Shown here in pieces: positions 29,615-41,052 of a DNA stretch of 64,000 nt (its first letter is position 1; each line of letters opens with the position of its first letter). Source of the DNA: Symsagittifera roscoffensis. Its lineage: Eukaryota; Xenacoelomorpha; Acoela; Convolutidae. Under the pieces are notes generated by a model. It saw nothing but the letters and a program-made list of their open reading frames with translations. It had not been told where the DNA came from and did no database searches. The position numbers and the translations under genes are program-made. Where the stretch lies: contig NC_087063.1 of the NCBI RefSeq assembly GCF_963678635.1, positions 27,277,649 to 27,341,648 on the forward strand. The letters run 5' to 3'.

Positions 29615-30490
29615 AAGATTCAATTAAAACAACTGGTCGTGGGAAGTGCCCCTACATGATCAAAATTTAGGGACCTCGGACTGAACAAATATTTGATTTT
29701 TGACCATTTTTGATCCTTTTTGACCTTTCTCGAAAAGTACCCGCCCAATTCTGAAATATTTGGTTCAACCTTTGGGAAAAAACGCTTTGGGAAAATTCTC
29801 TCAATATTTGGATACGACCAAATTTTTTATACAAAAAGTTATGGACCTTGAATAAGTCAAAATTTTTTGATTTTACGACCGTTTTTGAATTTTTTTTGCT
29901 TCTCAAAAACTACTCCCAAATCTGATTTTTTTGGTTTCAATCGAAACAACCTGATGTGGAAAGCGTCCATGCATAATCAACTGAGCCCAATTTTTTCTAA
30001 CACGAAATTAGGGCCCTCGGAATAGACAAAAAAATTTTACCGTTTTTTGAAAGTAATTGATTTTTTTTAATCGAAAACTACCCTCTGCAATCTGAGTTTT
30101 TGCGTTCAATTGAAATAACAGGTTGGTGAATGTCTTTGTATAAGCGGCTACACCCAAAGTTTTTCACAATTAAAGCTATGATTCTCGGAACAGTAAAATT
30201 TTTTATTCATTGACCTTTTTTGAAATTTTTTGACTTTTCTCGAAAACGAAAACTACCCTGCCAATTCTTAAATTTATTTGGTCAATCGAGAAATTGGGGT
30301 TCAGAAGTCTTCTCTGCTAACGCAGCTACTACCTTCTTTTTGCAGAAAAAAAAATGTTTTTGGAAAGTCAAATTTGAACTTTTTACCGTTTTTTAGAAAC
30401 TTCTTAACTTTTCTTATAAAATACCCCGGGGTTCTATCGAATGAACCGGCTGCCATAATCTTTCCTGTAGAAGCGGCGTCTTTTTAATTT
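29615..30490 (+). repeat. Diverged satellite, about 170-230 bp units, unit 1
   Basis: About five degenerate units, each with GTTCAATNGAAANAAC, a CCATGCATAATC/CTACATGATC-like stretch, TAGGGNCCTCGGAA, TTTTTGACC and CTCGAAAACTACCC. They align to each other imperfectly. The whole block recurs in unit 2 at 37355-38190. Confidence 0.55.
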
Positions 30491-30599
30491 TCAAACGAAA
30501 AATGTTATGTCTTCGGGAAAATTTCATTTTCTCATAAATTTTCGCCCGTCTCTTTTATTTTAGTAGAGAAACAACTATGGTCATCACACATTAGTATAA

Positions 30600-31170
30600 C
30601 AAAGTAGATTTTATTTTTCAGACTTCCCAGCGGAATAAATGTTTATTTTATTGATACAATGCTTAAGAGTCGCTGAACGTAGTTTAGATTCTTATTTAGG
30701 TCGGGATGATTTTTCTTTTAAGGAAAAGTCTTAAAATTTTTTCAGGCTCTAATTTATTTTGTTGCGGTTTGACTTTTGATCTTTTTAATCTTAGCTCATT
30801 TTCTTTGTTGAAAGGAAGGCAAAATCCACTATCGAACAGCAAAAATGTGAAGGCCACGAAAAATGTAATCGATTTTTAGTTTCGAAAGTGGATTTTCTTT
30901 TTCAGATTTCCCAGCGAAATAAAATTTGTTTGATTGATCCAGTTTTCTTTCATTGGGTTGATTTTTATCAAGAAAGTGCCAATCATAAGTTGTTCTCGAA
31001 ATAGAAAGAGCTTTAATATCATGCATTTTTTTCGAATTTCGAAAGCTGAAATTTTTTTAAGTTTAGTTGAACTCATTAACTTCTTCCAGCTGTCTGTTGG
31101 CTATGTTTTTCTTTGCAATTATAACCGTGGTGGGAACATTCTGTGATGCTTGCACAGCAACCGGCTATCT
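30600..31170 (+). repeat. Dispersed repeat D, unit 1
   Basis: Shows the family signature (GTCGCTGAACGTAGTTTAGA, AGGAAAAGTC, TTTCAGATTTCCCAGCGAAA, TTGATCCAGTTTTCTTTC, CCAGCTGTCTGTTGGCTATG) and ends in GCTTGCACAGCAACCGGCTA, a string also found inside the short ORF at 35254. Confidence 0.65.
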
Positions 31171-31550
31171 TAATAAGAATGAGTAATAAGAAGTTCTTTT
31201 GATAAGTCTGAAAAACTAAAATCGTCCGACCAATTTTCCTCGACGATGAAGAGCTTTTCTGAAATCACGACAGAATATTTATTAAACTACAAACATTGCC
31301 CTACAAGCTTTCTTTAGTGACTTTAAAATGGCTTGAAACAATAGAACCAGACACATAGCTTCTTCTAAAAAAAATAGACAAGTTCGAGTTCTGTGCAGAG
31401 ATCATCTTTTCGAAAGTGGAATTTAATTAAATTTGCCAGAGCAAGTGTCTTGCAATCGGGAACTAGGCTTTTTTCCCGTTAACAAATTTCCTTACAAATT
31501 TTGCTTTTTAAACTTGCTTTATTATTGAAGCTTAACAATTTCCATGAGCT

Positions 31551-31633
31551 TTCCTACGTGGTCTAGAGGTTACGCCGTCGCCTTTGCACCCGAAGTTCGG
31601 GCGTTTGAGACCCGGCCGGACCATGGTTTTTTT
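31551..31633 (+). ncRNA. tRNA-like sequence with Pol III signals, unit 1
   Basis: A-box TGGTCTAGAGG (31559-31569) is perfect. A B-box-like CGTTTGAGACC follows 43 bases from the A-box start, and T7 comes directly after GGACCATGG. The centre forms a CCCGAA-TTCGGG hairpin instead of an anticodon arm, and acceptor ends do not pair. It is a tRNA-derived sequence, not a functional tRNA. Repeated in unit 2 at 39250. Confidence 0.4.
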
Positions 31634-32778
31634 CAGTCTGTATGCAATTGAAGTTTTTCCGGTAAAAATTGAATTGTCGGACTTTCGTATAAGTTTTGTC
31701 GGCTTAGTTACCACGTCACGGATTTTGCTTATGCTGCAAGCAACCCTCATTGTCATTGCAAGTTTTATTCAATGTATTCTCAGGGGGAACTTTGAATTTT
31801 TTTAAATACTTTAAAATCTTTTAACTAAAATAAGTTTTTTGGCTCAACTGGTGTCTGCTTAAAGATTGTGGGCTTCGCTGCCACATCACGGATTTTTCTT
31901 GTGCTGCAAGCAATTTTCATTGTACTTGCAAGTGCAAGTCTTGTTCATTGTAGTTTCAAGGATTCATTGTATTGCGTTGTATCGCATGTATTTGCATTTT
32001 TTCTCGTTTGTTGTATCGCATGTGATGCGAAGCTCCGCTTCACCTCTGTGTTAACATCTTAAGTTTTGAAATAAAAAGACCAGGGGCTGGCTTAGGTTGG
32101 GAAAAGGTAGGCGAGCCACCTCAGGGATTCGATCCTCTGAACGTCCAAAGCCCTCTTTTAGAACTATTTCACCTTTTACCAAGATATTTCTAATAGAGCC
32201 TTCGGAGAGAATAAACAAAATTTGGAAAGTGCGCATCATTTTACATTGATATTAGTGTTATACACTCTTTTGTCATTTCTCTTAGCTGCTCCTAGGCGTA
32301 ATGTGCGACGAGTGCCTATATACGCGTGTTGGGAGGAAACTGATGGTGTGTGTTTCACATTCTGTTCTAAATTTCTATACTCTTTCCTCTCAAATTGCTA
32401 TCTGGTACAGAAAAGTTAATAGAATTGCCCGTAATCACAGTATCAGTTTAAAAGTTGAAGCTGTCGTTGTTCGAGCAAGGTAGGTCAAATTGAGTAAAAA
32501 TCAGCAGATGAACGGCCTTCAGATTTTCTGATGATTTTATATTCGCGAGTAAATTGTAATTTCATTTGAACTTAGATCAGCGATTAAATAATAGTCTGAG
32601 AGCCCTGATAAACTGTGAAAATTGGAGAAAAATTATACTTATTAAGCTAACCTCCTGAAATTGTTTGAGCTTTGGCTTCATTGAGATCATTTGATCTCTT
32701 GAAATGTCATTCCTTTCTTCATTCAATTTTTAATACCTTTTGGATTGCAAAAGATGACAGCTCAACTGATTTTTCTAG

Positions 32779-33023
32779 GTCTTTCTCCACTCGAAAAGGA
32801 GCGGCAGAATCCTGCATATTTAAACGAATCTGAGCAATTCAGAGAACAGAACCAGCATAACATTAGGAGAAATGATAGCAGTTGCGCTTCAAGAAGCGCA
32901 AGTTGTCAATCTGCTTACGCTCAAAATCAAGCACAATCGCCGTGCTGCAAAATGAACAAAAATGAACCGCGCAACTCTTTTGGACGAGAGTTTTCGAGAA
33001 ACGACAGAAGTGCTTTAGCGAGT
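32779..33023 (+). CDS. RRM gene, exon B (cassette 1)
   Basis: Acceptor TTTTTCTAG and donor GTAAGT at 33024 (full consensus). Frame: GT, then LSPLEKERQNPAYLNESEQF, REQNQHNIRRNDSSCASRSA, SCQSAYAQNQAQSPCCKMNK and SFGREFSRNDRSALAS. Disordered, Asn/Gln/Ser/Arg-rich. It enters in phase 1 from exon A and leaves in phase 0 to exon C. The ORF extends upstream to 32745 only by reading intron. Confidence 0.6.
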
Positions 33024-33356
33024 GTAAGTCAATTTTCTCTGATACTTTTTACTTGATGTTTATGTTGAAAAGCCTTTCTAAAGAAGGTTCGGTACGTAAG
33101 GCGCATCGGTAGTAAGTAAATTTACTGAAGCCGATTTTAACCCTAGATCACAAACTCAAAAATCTCTGACTTAACTTAGACCCTTTCTTATATACTCCGC
33201 CGTTTAAACAGCGTTCAATAGCCTTGCCAAGCCTGTTGTATTCACTCTCAACTCTGTGAGGTGTTTCACTCGGTCAAATTTAGTTGGGAGTCTGATTATT
33301 GGCGTCTTGCCTAAAATTCAATGGTCTAGTTGATAGATAATTGGAAATTGTTTCAG

Positions 33357-33842
33357 TTCTCTACCCAGCCTTTGCCACCTGATTCTGGCTACTCTTTTAA
33401 CGACAATAGAGGTAATTCTAGCTCGAGAAGTTACGACTTCATGCGGGCACCATTGAACAATCGAGAGATGCGCAATACTTTGTCTCAAATGTCGAGAGAT
33501 TATGTTATCAGATCGCGGTATGGATATGATGATGCGTCTTCTGTGCCATTTATGGGAGGAAGTCGGGTCAAGCGAGAGCCAGAAAGTCTGGAGGAACGGT
33601 CGAATAGTCAATTAAGATATCTGCACGAAATGAAAGAAGCAACTATTAGGCAACAAAGGGCGAATTCTGTGTGTTCAGGGGGCCAAGATGAAAGCATGCA
33701 AAGTAGAATGAGTTATCTGAGTGCCTTTTCGGAGTCTGTGAGCGGAGAGACTTCCCGATCTGTTCCTGAAGATGAAGGAAGAGACATTTTGGCGGGATTC
33801 ACCTGCTTGGTGGAAAACTTGCCCAGGGCTCAAAGTACACTT
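33357..33842 (+). CDS. RRM gene, exon C (cassette 1), start of RRM
   Basis: Acceptor TTGTTTCAG, then FSTQPLPPDSGYSFNDNRGN in phase 0 (162 codons), donor GTAAGG at 33843. A disordered Ser/Arg/Glu region (SSSRSYDFMRAPLNNREMRN, RVKREPESLEERS) leads to DILAGFTCLVENLPRAQSTL. Here CLVENLP is the first RRM beta strand (RNP2). The RRM is completed by the shared terminal exon at 45157. The open frame runs past the donor to 33926, but that tail (MPFVSIYWLETELDKLKTIE) recurs in broken form at 34146-34220, so it is intronic. Confidence 0.6.
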
Positions 33843-34045
33843 GTAAGGAGTTTTAGAATGCCTTTCGTGTCAATTTATTGGTTAGAAACCGAATTAGACA
33901 AATTGAAAACTATCGAGCGAATGTGATTGAAAATTCAGGATCGGATTTTAAACTTTCTATTGGAAAGTTTATCATAGTGGTTACTATTTTTTCCCCGAGC
34001 AACTTGTCTTGCTGAAACAGTTTTATGCGTCTTTTATTAAGAGCC

Positions 34046-34790
34046 AATGAACGTAGTTCAGACTCTTATATAGTTGCTGATGATTTTTTCCCCGTTTTTT
34101 AGGAAAATTCGTAAAATTTGTTCAGGCTAAAATTTACTTTTTCAGGGTTCACTGCCTTTCGTGTGATTTATTTGATAGAAACTGAGTTAAACAAATAAAA
34201 AACTATCGAGCGAATGTGATTGAAAGTTCAGGATCGGTTTTTAAACTTGCTATTGGAAAGTTAATCAAAGTGGTTACTATTTTTTCCTCGAGCAACTTGT
34301 CTCGCTGAAACAGTTTTCATGTGTTGTTATTAGGAGCTAATGAACGTTGATTCTTTTTCCTTTTTTTTTTCAGGAAAAGTGGTAAAGTTTGTTCAGGCTC
34401 AAATTTACTTTTTTAACAGTTTGACTTATCGTTTTTTTTTCAAGTTCAGTTAATTTCCTCCGTTGAAAGGAAGGCAACCTCCACTATCAAACATCAAATG
34501 TGTAAAAGTCACAAAAAACGTGATTGACTTCATGTTTCGAAAAAGGAATTTAATTTTCAGACCTCCCGGCGGAATAAAAAATTATCTATTGATCCAGTTT
34601 TTTTCATATTTGGTTTATTTAATCAAACAAATATCAATCTTAAACTGTTCTAGAAATTCAAAGAGCTTGAAGGACAGCTATTTTTTCTTTAAAACTCGTA
34701 AGTTGAGATTTTTTCCAAAAAAATTTAGTTATTTTTCCGTTCATTGAGTCTTTTCCAATTGTCTGTTTGCTATGTTCTTCAATATTTTTA
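34046..34790 (+). repeat. Dispersed repeat D, two abutting copies, unit 1
   Basis: Begins GCCAATGAACGTAGTTCAGA, restarts near 34335, and ends near CTGTTTGCTATG. Between the two starts lies a second copy of the sequence just downstream of exon C (GCCTTTCGTG...ATCGAGCGAATGTGATTGAA). Confidence 0.55.
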
Positions 34791-35253
34791 CCTCTCTTAT
34801 TGTTCTGACCATTGTCTTCGGGTGTTTTTTTCTTGTATTTACATAAAATCAGCAGAAGAGATCGAGTGTTATATCATATCGGAGCCCGTAAAGTCTTAAT
34901 TCGAACGACCTTAATAATTTCTTAAAAGTTTTCTTTCAGTGTCGAGAAAAGCCTATTTGAATTTTTACTTCGTCCAATTTCTAAGAAAAAGAGTATCGAG
35001 AAGGCTTGTTATAGAAGGATAAGCAATGAAAGTTTTTTTTTGATCCCTAAGATCATAGTTTTTGTTCCATTGAAATTGAAGGTTCTTAGCGCCATCTTGT
35101 AATTAAAATATATAATGTTTTGTTTTTTCAATCATTTTTCGACTTATGTTCTAATCGTTTTGTCGATTATGTTTATTTACGATGCAACGAATATGCCGGA
35201 AATGTTTTGTTTTTCTAATAATTTTTCGAATTATGTTCTAATCGTTTTGTCGA

Positions 35254-35496
35254 TTGTTTATTTACGATGCAACGAATATGCCGGAAATCTGGGCTTTCTT
35301 TCTCACCACGCTCAAAAATTACACTCATTTGAATATGGTCGGAATAATCTGTGCTATTTGCACAGCAACCGGCTATTGGTGTTCCATGTATTCCAATTGC
35401 CAGCTGGCGGCGGGTTGCTTTTTCATGATATTTTTTGTGATTTTTTCCTGCTTAAATGGCGTTTGCTTAGAGGCTAATGTTAGTAATTGTTTATGA
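35254..35496 (+). CDS. Small Cys-rich hydrophobic ORF, unit 1 (doubtful gene)
   Basis: 80 codons: MFIYDATNMPEIWAFFLTTL, then MVGIICAICTATGYWCSMY and AAGCFFMIFFVIFSCLNGVC, i.e. two hydrophobic segments. The frame is also open in unit 2 (42829) despite about 10 percent base differences, which argues for recent coding capacity, but most differences change the amino acid. The CTATGY core also occurs in repeat D (31130). It may be a membrane-protein exon captured by the repeat family, or a repeat that happens to be open. Confidence 0.25.
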   Translation: MFIYDATNMPEIWAFFLTTLKNYTHLNMVGIICAICTATGYWCSMYSNCQLAAGCFFMIFFVIFSCLNGVCLEANVSNCL

Positions 35497-36089
35497 AATT
35501 CAAAGAGCTGTAAGGGCATACGTTTTTTCTTAACATGCAAAAGTTTTTTCAAAAAACAAGTCAGTTTTTTTTTCTGTTTCCTTGGGTTCATTATTCTTTT
35601 CCAACTCTCAGTTGGCTTTGTGCTACGGATTGTGTGAACCATGCTCAGAACTCGATATTGCTGACGATTAGTGTGCAAGCAGCACAGAAAGTTCCGACCA
35701 AATTTTTTAAGAAAATAAAAAAACGTTCAAATTCGTGCCGCTAAAAAAATTGCGCTAAAAAACTCCAAAAACTACCTTTACTTGGAAAAAAACTAAGTGT
35801 TCGCCTCTAAAATTAAGCTTAAATAAGCTATTGTAAGCGTACCCGGTCACCTTGTTAACTCGAAATTAGACCAAAAAATTAAAAATTTCAAACAGGTTCA
35901 TCTCGACACTGAAAATTTTCGTTATGTGTTTTAAATCACGACTGAAAGGGATTTACTATGATACAACACTCAACCGAGTCCGATCATTATTTGTGGTACC
36001 CGATTTTATTTGTGATACTGTGTACAATTTTGTGGAATATAACCAGAAAAATTTTGCGCACGAACACAAAAAAAAAGTTTTGTAAGGTT

Positions 36090-36262
36090 GGGGTTTCGAA
36101 CTAATTTCACATCTGTTAACTATCTCGACATACATCATTAATATTTCTTCAATAAAAAGGGCATTTTGAGAAAAAGGGTTTCGAACTAATTTCACATCTG
36201 TTAACTATCTCGACATAAATCATTAATATTTCTTCAATAAAAAGGGCATTTTGAGAAAAAAT
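36090..36262 (+). repeat. 85-bp tandem duplication specific to unit 2
   Basis: TTTCGAACTAATTTCACATC through AAAAAGGGCATTTTGAGAAA occurs twice in a row here and once in unit 1 (28411-28495). Confidence 0.85.
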
Positions 36263-36421
36263 TACTTGGTTGTGGTCGAAGTAGGATAATTATTAATTGA
36301 CCCAAAGATTTCGACAAGCATTTTGACAATCATTATGAAAAACTTGCATTAAAGAAATTGTTTTTGGGGTGCTATCTTTTTATTTACCTGTCTAGAAGTA
36401 GACTGTATGTGATTGTTTTAG

Positions 36422-36553
36422 AAGAGTACGGTTCCAGTCCACAGTCTCAGCAGAGAGTAGAAGCCATGATGAAGGCACAGCAACTGGCACTGAGCGAACA
36501 CAACAGCGTCTCTGGACATGCAAATCGCGATTGCCAATTGATTGCTAATCAAT
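36422..36553 (+). CDS. RRM gene, exon A2 (cassette 2)
   Basis: Identical in length (132 bases) and reading to exon A, with the same acceptor TTGTTTTAG and donor GTTAGT. Phases are the same, so it can replace exon A. Confidence 0.55.
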
Positions 36554-36660
36554 GTTAGTAACAATAGGGATTTTTTTTTGGGGGGGGGGGGGGATTTTTG
36601 TCTATTTTTCAAAAATGCGTGCGGTGAGTTAATTTTTTTATTGCTCAATTGATTTTTTAG

Positions 36661-36695
36661 GCATTGAGCTCGGAAACGAAGTTCGGGCAATCTAA
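36661..36695 (+). CDS. Possible alternative terminal exon (cassette 2)
   Basis: Same 35-base sequence as 28924-28958, with acceptor GATTTTTTAG and stop TAA. Would end a short isoform from exon A2. Confidence 0.25.
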
Positions 36696-36755
36696 ATTAA
36701 TTTTGAAATCCGCCCCTTCTCTTTAAAAAATCCTATATCCTTCTGTGAACAATAG

Positions 36756-37080
36756 CAGGGTGGCCATGGTATCAGTGCGGTTAGTGCTACATCAGTGCGA
36801 AGCGTGATCTGTCTGTGCCAGCAAATGAATATCAGTGCCAGTTTTTTTCATCGCGCTTTACTGAATCGTTCAAAATCAAAAATTAAGCAGGCTTACACAG
36901 TATACGTTTTTTTCAGGTATTATGAGCAGCTTTGAGAATAAATAATTAGTGGGATCAAAAAAAATTGGACCAATGAAGAAAAGTGGAGTAAAAAAAGGCT
37001 ACTTTTTCAAAAAAAGATGTCAGTTCCTGGCATTTATTTTCATCAGTGCCTGCCATTTCTCAGACACTGTGGCCACCCTG
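36756..37080. mobile_element. MITE with 11-bp TIR, copy in unit 2
   Basis: Same CAGGGTGGCCA termini and AATAG flanks (36751-36755, 37081-37085) as 29019-29357. It is 14 bp shorter because of small internal deletions. It was present before the duplication. Confidence 0.7.
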
Positions 37081-37354
37081 AATAGGTTCTCTCAGTTTGC
37101 CTAAGTGTCAACGAATGTACTGAAAAGACTTATTAGCCAGCGTTATCAATTCGGAATTTAGACTTTTCGGGTTAACAACTAGTTTAACGAAATCAGTTGA
37201 ATCAATTGCTAATATGATCTTGTATCATGCTCATGCCTGCTGACATGCTTAAATTCTGGGTGCAATGTTTGTATTAAATTTTTTTTACATATATATTTTT
37301 AAATTGCTTGTCTTATGATAATTTCGAATAGAACGTGAGTTTTTAAGATTCAAT

Positions 37355-38190
37355 TAAAAGAACTGGTCGTGGGAAGTGCCCCTACATGATCAAAATTTAG
37401 GGACCTCGGACTGAACAAATATTTGATTTTTGACCATTTTTGATCCTTTTTGACCTTTCTCGAAAAGTACCCGCCCAATTCTGAAATATTTGGTTCAACC
37501 TTAAAAACGCTTTGGGAAAATTCTCTCAATATTTGGATACGACCAAATTTTTTATACAAAAAGTTATGGACCTTGGATAAGTCAAAATTTTTTGATTTTA
37601 CGACCGTTTTTGAATTTTTTTTGCTTCTCAAAAACTACTCCCAAATCTGATTTTTTTTGGTTTCAATCGAAACAACCTGATGTGGAAAGCGTCCATGCAT
37701 AATCAACTGAGCCCAATTTTTTCTAACACGAAATTAGGGCCCTCGGAATAGACAAAAAATTTTTTTACCGTTTTTTAAAAGTAATTGACTTTTTTATCGA
37801 AAACTACCCTCTGCAATCTGAGTTTTTGCGTTCAATTGAAATAACAGGTTGTGTGAATGTCTTTGTATAAGCGGCTACGCCCAAAGTTTTTCACAATTAA
37901 GGCTATGATTCTCGGAATTTTTTGGAAATTTTTTGACTTTTCTCGAAAACTACCCTGCCAATTCTTAAATTTATTTGGTCAATCGAGAAATTGGGGTTCA
38001 GAAGTCTTCTCTGCTAACGCAACTACTACCTTCTTTTTGCAGAAAAAAAAATGTTTTTGGAAAGTCAAATTTGAACTTTTTACCGTTTTTTAGAAACTTC
38101 TTAACTTTTCTTATAAAATACCCTGGGGTTCTATCGAATGAACCAGCTGCCATAATCTTTCCTGTAGAAGCGGCGTCTTTTTAATTTTCA
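37355..38190 (+). repeat. Diverged satellite, unit 2
   Basis: Counterpart of 29615-30490, with deletions near 37500 and 37918 relative to unit 1. Confidence 0.55.
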
Positions 38191-38309
38191 AACGAAAAAT
38201 GTTATGTCTTCGGGAAGATTTCATTTTCTCATAAATTTTCGCCCGTCTCTTTTATTTTAGTAGAGAAACAACTATGGTCATCACACATTAGTATAACAAA
38301 GTAGATTTT

Positions 38310-38880
38310 ATTTTTCAGACTTCCCAGCGGAATAAATGTTTATTTTATTGATACAATGCTTAAGAGTCGCTGAACGTAGTTTAGATTCTTATTTAGGTCG
38401 GGATTATTTTTCTTTTAAGGAAAAGTCTTAAAATTTTTTCAGGCTCTAATTTATTTTGTTGCGGTTTGACTTTTGATCTTTTTAATCTTAGCTCATTTTC
38501 TTTGTTGAAAGGAAGGCAAAATCCACTATCGAACAGCAAAAATGTGAAGGCCACGAAAAATGTAATCGATTTTTAGTTTCGAAAGTGGATTTTCTTTTTC
38601 AGATTTCCCAGCGAAATAAAATTTGTTTGATTGATCCAGTTTTCTTTCATTGGGTTGATTTTTATCAAGAAAGTGCCAATCATAAGTTGTTCTCGAAATA
38701 GAAAGAGCTTTAATATCATGTATTTTTTTTCGAATTTCGAAAGCTGAAATTTTTTTAAGTTTAGTTGAACTCATTAACTTCTTCCAGCTGTCTGTTGGCT
38801 ATGTTTTTCTTTGCAATTATAACCGTGGTGGGAACATTCTGTGATGCTTGCACAGCAACCGGCTATCTTAATAAGAATGA
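38310..38880 (+). repeat. Dispersed repeat D, unit 2
   Basis: Counterpart of 30600-31170, nearly identical. Confidence 0.65.
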
Positions 38881-39249
38881 GTAATAAGAAGTTCTTTTGA
38901 TAAGTCTGAAAAACTAAAATCGTCCGACCAATTTTCCTCGACGATGAAGAGCTTTTCTGAAATCACGACAGAATATTAATTAAACTACAAACATTGCCCT
39001 ACAAGCTTTCTTTAGTGACTTTAAAATGGCTTGAAACGATAGAACCAGACACATAGCTTCTTCTAAAAAAAAAGACAAGTTCGAGTTCTGTGCAGAGATC
39101 ATCTTTTCGAAAGTGGAATTTAATTAAATTTGCCAGAGCAAGTGTCTTGCAATCGGGAAATAGGCTTTTTTCCCGTTAACAAATTTCCTTACAAATTTTG
39201 CTTTTTTAATTTGTTTTATTATTGAAGCTTAACAATTTCCATGAGCTTT

Positions 39250-39330
39250 CCTACGTGGTCTAGAGGTTACGCCGTCGCCTTTGCACCCGAAGTTCGGGCG
39301 TTTGAGACCCGGCCGGACCATGGTTTTTTT
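39250..39330 (+). ncRNA. tRNA-like sequence with Pol III signals, unit 2
   Basis: Same sequence as 31551-31633: A-box TGGTCTAGAGG at 39256-39266 and a T7 run at 39324-39330. Degenerate tRNA-derived sequence. Confidence 0.4.
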
Positions 39331-40474
39331 CAGTCTGTATGCAATTGAAGTTTTTCCGGTAAAAATTGAATTGTCGGACTTTCGTATAAGTTTTGTCGGC
39401 TTAGTTACCACGTCACGGATTTCGCTTATGCTGCAAGCAACCCTCATTGTCATTGCAAGTTTTATTCAATGTATTTTCAGGGGGAACTTTGAAATTTTTT
39501 AAATACTTTAAAATCTTTTAACTAAAATAAGTTTTTTGGCTCAACTGGTGTCTGCTTAAAGATTGTGGGCTTCGCTGCCACATCACAGATTTTTCTTGTG
39601 CTGCAAGCAATTTTCATTGTACTTGCAAGTGCAAGTCTTGTTCATTGTAGTTTCAAGGATTTATTGTATTGCGTTGTATCGCATGTATTTGCATTTTTTC
39701 TCGTTTGTGTTGTATCGCATGTGATGCGAAGCTCCGCTTCACCTCTGTGTTAACATCTTAAGTTTTGAAATAAAAAGACCAGGGGCTGGCTTAGGTTGGG
39801 AAAAGGTAGGCGAGCCACCTCAGGGACTCGATCCTCTGAACGTCCAAAGCCCTCTTTTGGAACTATTTCAACTTTTACCAAGATATTTCTAAAAGAGCCT
39901 TCGGAGAGAATAAACAAAATTTGGAGAGTGCGCATCATTTTACATTGATATTAGTGTTATACACTCTTTTGTCATTTCTCTTAGCTGCTCCTAGGCGTAT
40001 TGTGCGCCGAGTGCCTATATACGCGTGTTGGGAGGAAACTGATGGTGTGTGTTTCACATTCTGTTCTAAATTTCTATACTCTTTCCTCTCAAATTGCTAT
40101 CTGGTACAGAAAAGTTAATAGAATTGCCCGTAATCACAGTATCAGTTTAAAAGTTGAAGCTGTCGTTCGAGCAAGGTAGGTCAAATTGAGTAAAAATCAG
40201 CAGATGAACGGCCTTCAGATTTTCTGGTGATTTTATATTCGCGAGTAAATTGTAATTTCATTTGAACTTAGATCAGCGATTAAATAATAGTCTGAGAGCC
40301 CTGATAAACTGTGAAAATTGGAGAAAAATTATACTTATTAAGCTAACCTTCTGAAATTGTTTGAGCTTTGGCTTCATTGAGATCATTTGATCTCTTGAAA
40401 TGTCATTCCTTTCTTCATTCAATTTTTAATACCTTTTGGATTGCAAAAGATGACAGCTCAACTGATTTTTCTAG

Positions 40475-40719
40475 GTCTTTCTCCACTTGAAAAGGAGCGG
40501 CAGAATCCTGCATATTTAAACGAATCTGAGCAATTCAGAGAACAGAACCAGCATAACATTAGGAGAAATGATAGCAGTTGCGCTTCAAGAAGCGCAAGTT
40601 GTCAATCTGCTTACGCTCAAAATCAAGCACAATCGCCGTACTGCAAAATGAACGAAAATGAACCGCGCAACTCTTTTGGACGAGAGTTTTCGAGAAACGA
40701 CAGAAGTGCTTTAGCGAGT
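40475..40719 (+). CDS. RRM gene, exon B2 (cassette 2)
   Basis: 245 bases as in exon B, with the same acceptor and GTAAGT donor. Protein differences are few: SPYCKMNENEP in place of SPCCKMNKNEP. Phases unchanged. Confidence 0.6.
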
Positions 40720-41052
40720 GTAAGTCAACTTTCTCTGATACTTTTTACTTGATGTTTATGTTGAAAAGCCTTTCTAAAGAAGGTTCGGTACGTAAGGCGC
40801 ATCGGTAGTAAGTAAATTTACTGAAGCCGATTTTAACCCTAGATCACAAACTCAAAAATCTCGGACTTAACTTAGACCCTTTCTTATATACTCCGCCGTT
40901 TAAACAGCGTTCAATAGCCTTGCCAAGCCTGTTGTATTCACTCTCAACTCTGTGAGGTGTTTCACTCGGTCAAATTTAGTTGGGAGTCTGATTATTGGCG
41001 TCTTGCCTAAAATTCAATCGTCTAGTTGATAGATAATTGGAAATTGTTTCAG

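Larger units (their letters stand above)
28332..36012 (+). repeat. Tandem segmental duplication, unit 1 (7.7 kb)
   Basis: From TACTGTGTACAATTTTGTGG onward the sequence matches unit 2 (36014 on) with few differences for about 5.7 kb (to about 34.0/41.7 kb). The last 2 kb are more diverged, with indels. The unit ends at TTATTTGTGGTACCCGATTTT, followed directly by the start of unit 2. It carries exons A, B and C of the RRM gene plus intronic repeats. Confidence 0.9.

Noticed and set aside
31551-31633. Functional tRNA gene
   Set aside because: A-box and terminator are good, but acceptor, anticodon and T stems do not pair.
31532-31756. Minus-strand 74-codon ORF conserved in both duplication units
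   Set aside because: Conservation is explained by the recent tandem duplication; the ORF overlaps the tRNA-like sequence and has no coding features.
33843-33926. Read-through end of exon C (MPFVSIYWLETELDKLKTIE) as the protein C-terminus
   Set aside because: The same sequence recurs with stops at 34146-34220 and 41850-41925, and a GTAAGG donor at 33843 joins in phase to an exon that completes the RRM.
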